Shown here piece after piece: positions 5,553-6,014 of a stretch of DNA of 6,014 nucleotides. The position numbers and the translations under genes are program-made. Source of the DNA: Cyanobacteriota bacterium. GTDB taxonomy: Bacteria > Cyanobacteriota > Cyanobacteriia > Leptolyngbyales > Leptolyngbyaceae. The notes beneath the pieces were generated by a model. That model made no database searches, was not told the origin of the DNA, and worked only from the letters and a program-made list of their open reading frames with translations. The DNA lies in NCBI GenBank assembly GCA_027482985.1, contig JAIXVO010000454.1, forward strand, positions 1 to 6,014, in the 5' to 3' direction. Every line of letters starts with the position of its first letter. The stretch's first letter is position 1.

Positions 5553-5903
5553 TCACCAGGGGCGACAGCGGAACGATCGCGCGTCGTCCTGTTCTTCGGG
5601 AAAGACGATCGCTTGATAGGCGGAACAGCCCTGGCAGGGGCCAGCGGGATTGACGGCACAGCGGAGGTGGGGCGATCGGGCGTTGAACTGACAGGATAAA
5701 TCGCCCACCATGTAACCCAGTCCTTCCACGTAATGATATTCGGCGGGGGGGAGGGCGGCGGGATAGCGGGCGATGGTGGGTTGCCAGAGGGCTTGGGTGT
5801 AGCGTTGGTGGCGCACATACCGCCGGACTCCCGTGGTAATGAGGTAGGAGGAGATTAAGCCGGGAATTAAGCCAATCAGAATAACGGCGATCGATTCCAA
5901 CAT
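5553..5903 (-). CDS. DUF6464-like small Cys-rich membrane-anchored protein
   Basis: A 116-residue protein from the ATG at 5903; a GTG at 5915 would add MSTL. The N terminus is one hydrophobic segment (about 4-25), followed by a basic stretch RRYVRHQR that suggests the rest lies in the cytosol. The conserved-looking core is YHYVEGLGYMVGDLSCQFNA, continuing with RSPHLRCAVNPAGPCQGC. It holds four cysteines (C71, C82, C90, C93; C-x10-C-x7-C-x2-C) that could bind a metal or a cluster, and a fifth near the end (C113). I recognise this core as that of a cyanobacterial family of unknown function, which I recall as DUF6464; the name should be checked. It converges on pacS, with 64 bp between stops. 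That gap shows no good terminator, only a weak 5-bp stem at 5518-5536. A functional link to copper is not shown. Confidence 0.75.
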   Translation of the reverse strand: MLESIAVILIGLIPGLISSYLITTGVRRYVRHQRYTQALWQPTIARYPAALPPAEYHYVEGLGYMVGDLSCQFNARSPHLRCAVNPAGPCQGCSAYQAIVFPEEQDDARSFRCRPW

Positions 5904-5941
5904 AAGGGTGCTCACTCGTTAGCAGTCCGTGTGTCTAGCCT

Positions 5942-5970
5942 ATTTTTAGCAGACAAAACCCAGCTGGCAA
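5942..5970 (-). promoter_or_regulatory. Candidate sigma-70-type promoter of the DUF6464-like gene
   Basis: Reading the minus strand, TTGCCA (5965-5970) matches the -35 consensus at five of six positions. A 17-bp spacer leads to AAAAAT (5942-5947), matching the -10 at four of six. A transcript from here would have a leader of about 30 bases before the ATG at 5903. It overlaps an inverted repeat TTTTAGCA/TGCTAAAA (5944-5951 and 5981-5988). Confidence 0.35.
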
Positions 5971-6014
5971 CAGATGGCGTTGCTAAAATCCAGGTGACAT
6001 AATCCGCACTCCTC

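Overview
The window is ordinary chromosomal DNA from a cyanobacterium. The HIP1 octamer GCGATCGC occurs about 15 times in 6 kb, where chance would give about 0.1, and the copper genes read as close relatives of cyanobacterial Atx1 and PacS. The gene set and moderately high GC would suit a filamentous Leptolyngbya-like lineage, but I cannot name a genus. No mobile element, CRISPR array, tRNA or rRNA was seen.

Layout, left to right. (1) The 3' end of a gene for an FHA-domain protein (+), cut by the window edge. It converges, across a strong hairpin, on (2) a secreted or periplasmic retropepsin-like aspartic protease (-) and (3) a CPBP (CAAX-protease-like) membrane protease (-). (4) A 174-bp divergent intergenic region holds a 32-bp near-perfect palindrome with a -10-like box on each strand. 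(5) A small tryptophan-rich membrane protein of unknown function (+) is closed by two tandem intrinsic terminators. (6) A promoter region shows a TTGACC hexamer and a dyad resembling MerR/CueR-type copper promoters. It precedes (7) the copper metallochaperone gene atx1 and (8) pacS, a P1B-type Cu(I)-transporting ATPase, probably one operon. (9) A small Cys-rich, membrane-anchored, DUF6464-like protein (-) converges on pacS. The last 100 bp look like its promoter region.

The best-understood unit is atx1-pacS. In Synechocystis the Atx1 chaperone carries Cu(I) between the two copper ATPases CtaA and PacS, and PacS pumps copper into the thylakoid lumen for plastocyanin and cytochrome oxidase while protecting the cytosol. 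Points that stand out: the CueR-like box; a tyrosine in Atx1 where Synechocystis Atx1 has the copper-binding His61; two extra loops in the PacS cytosolic domains; and the symmetric palindrome between the CPBP gene and the Trp-rich gene. I see no convincing wholly new multi-gene system; the other genes look like housekeeping or poorly characterised cyanobacterial families.
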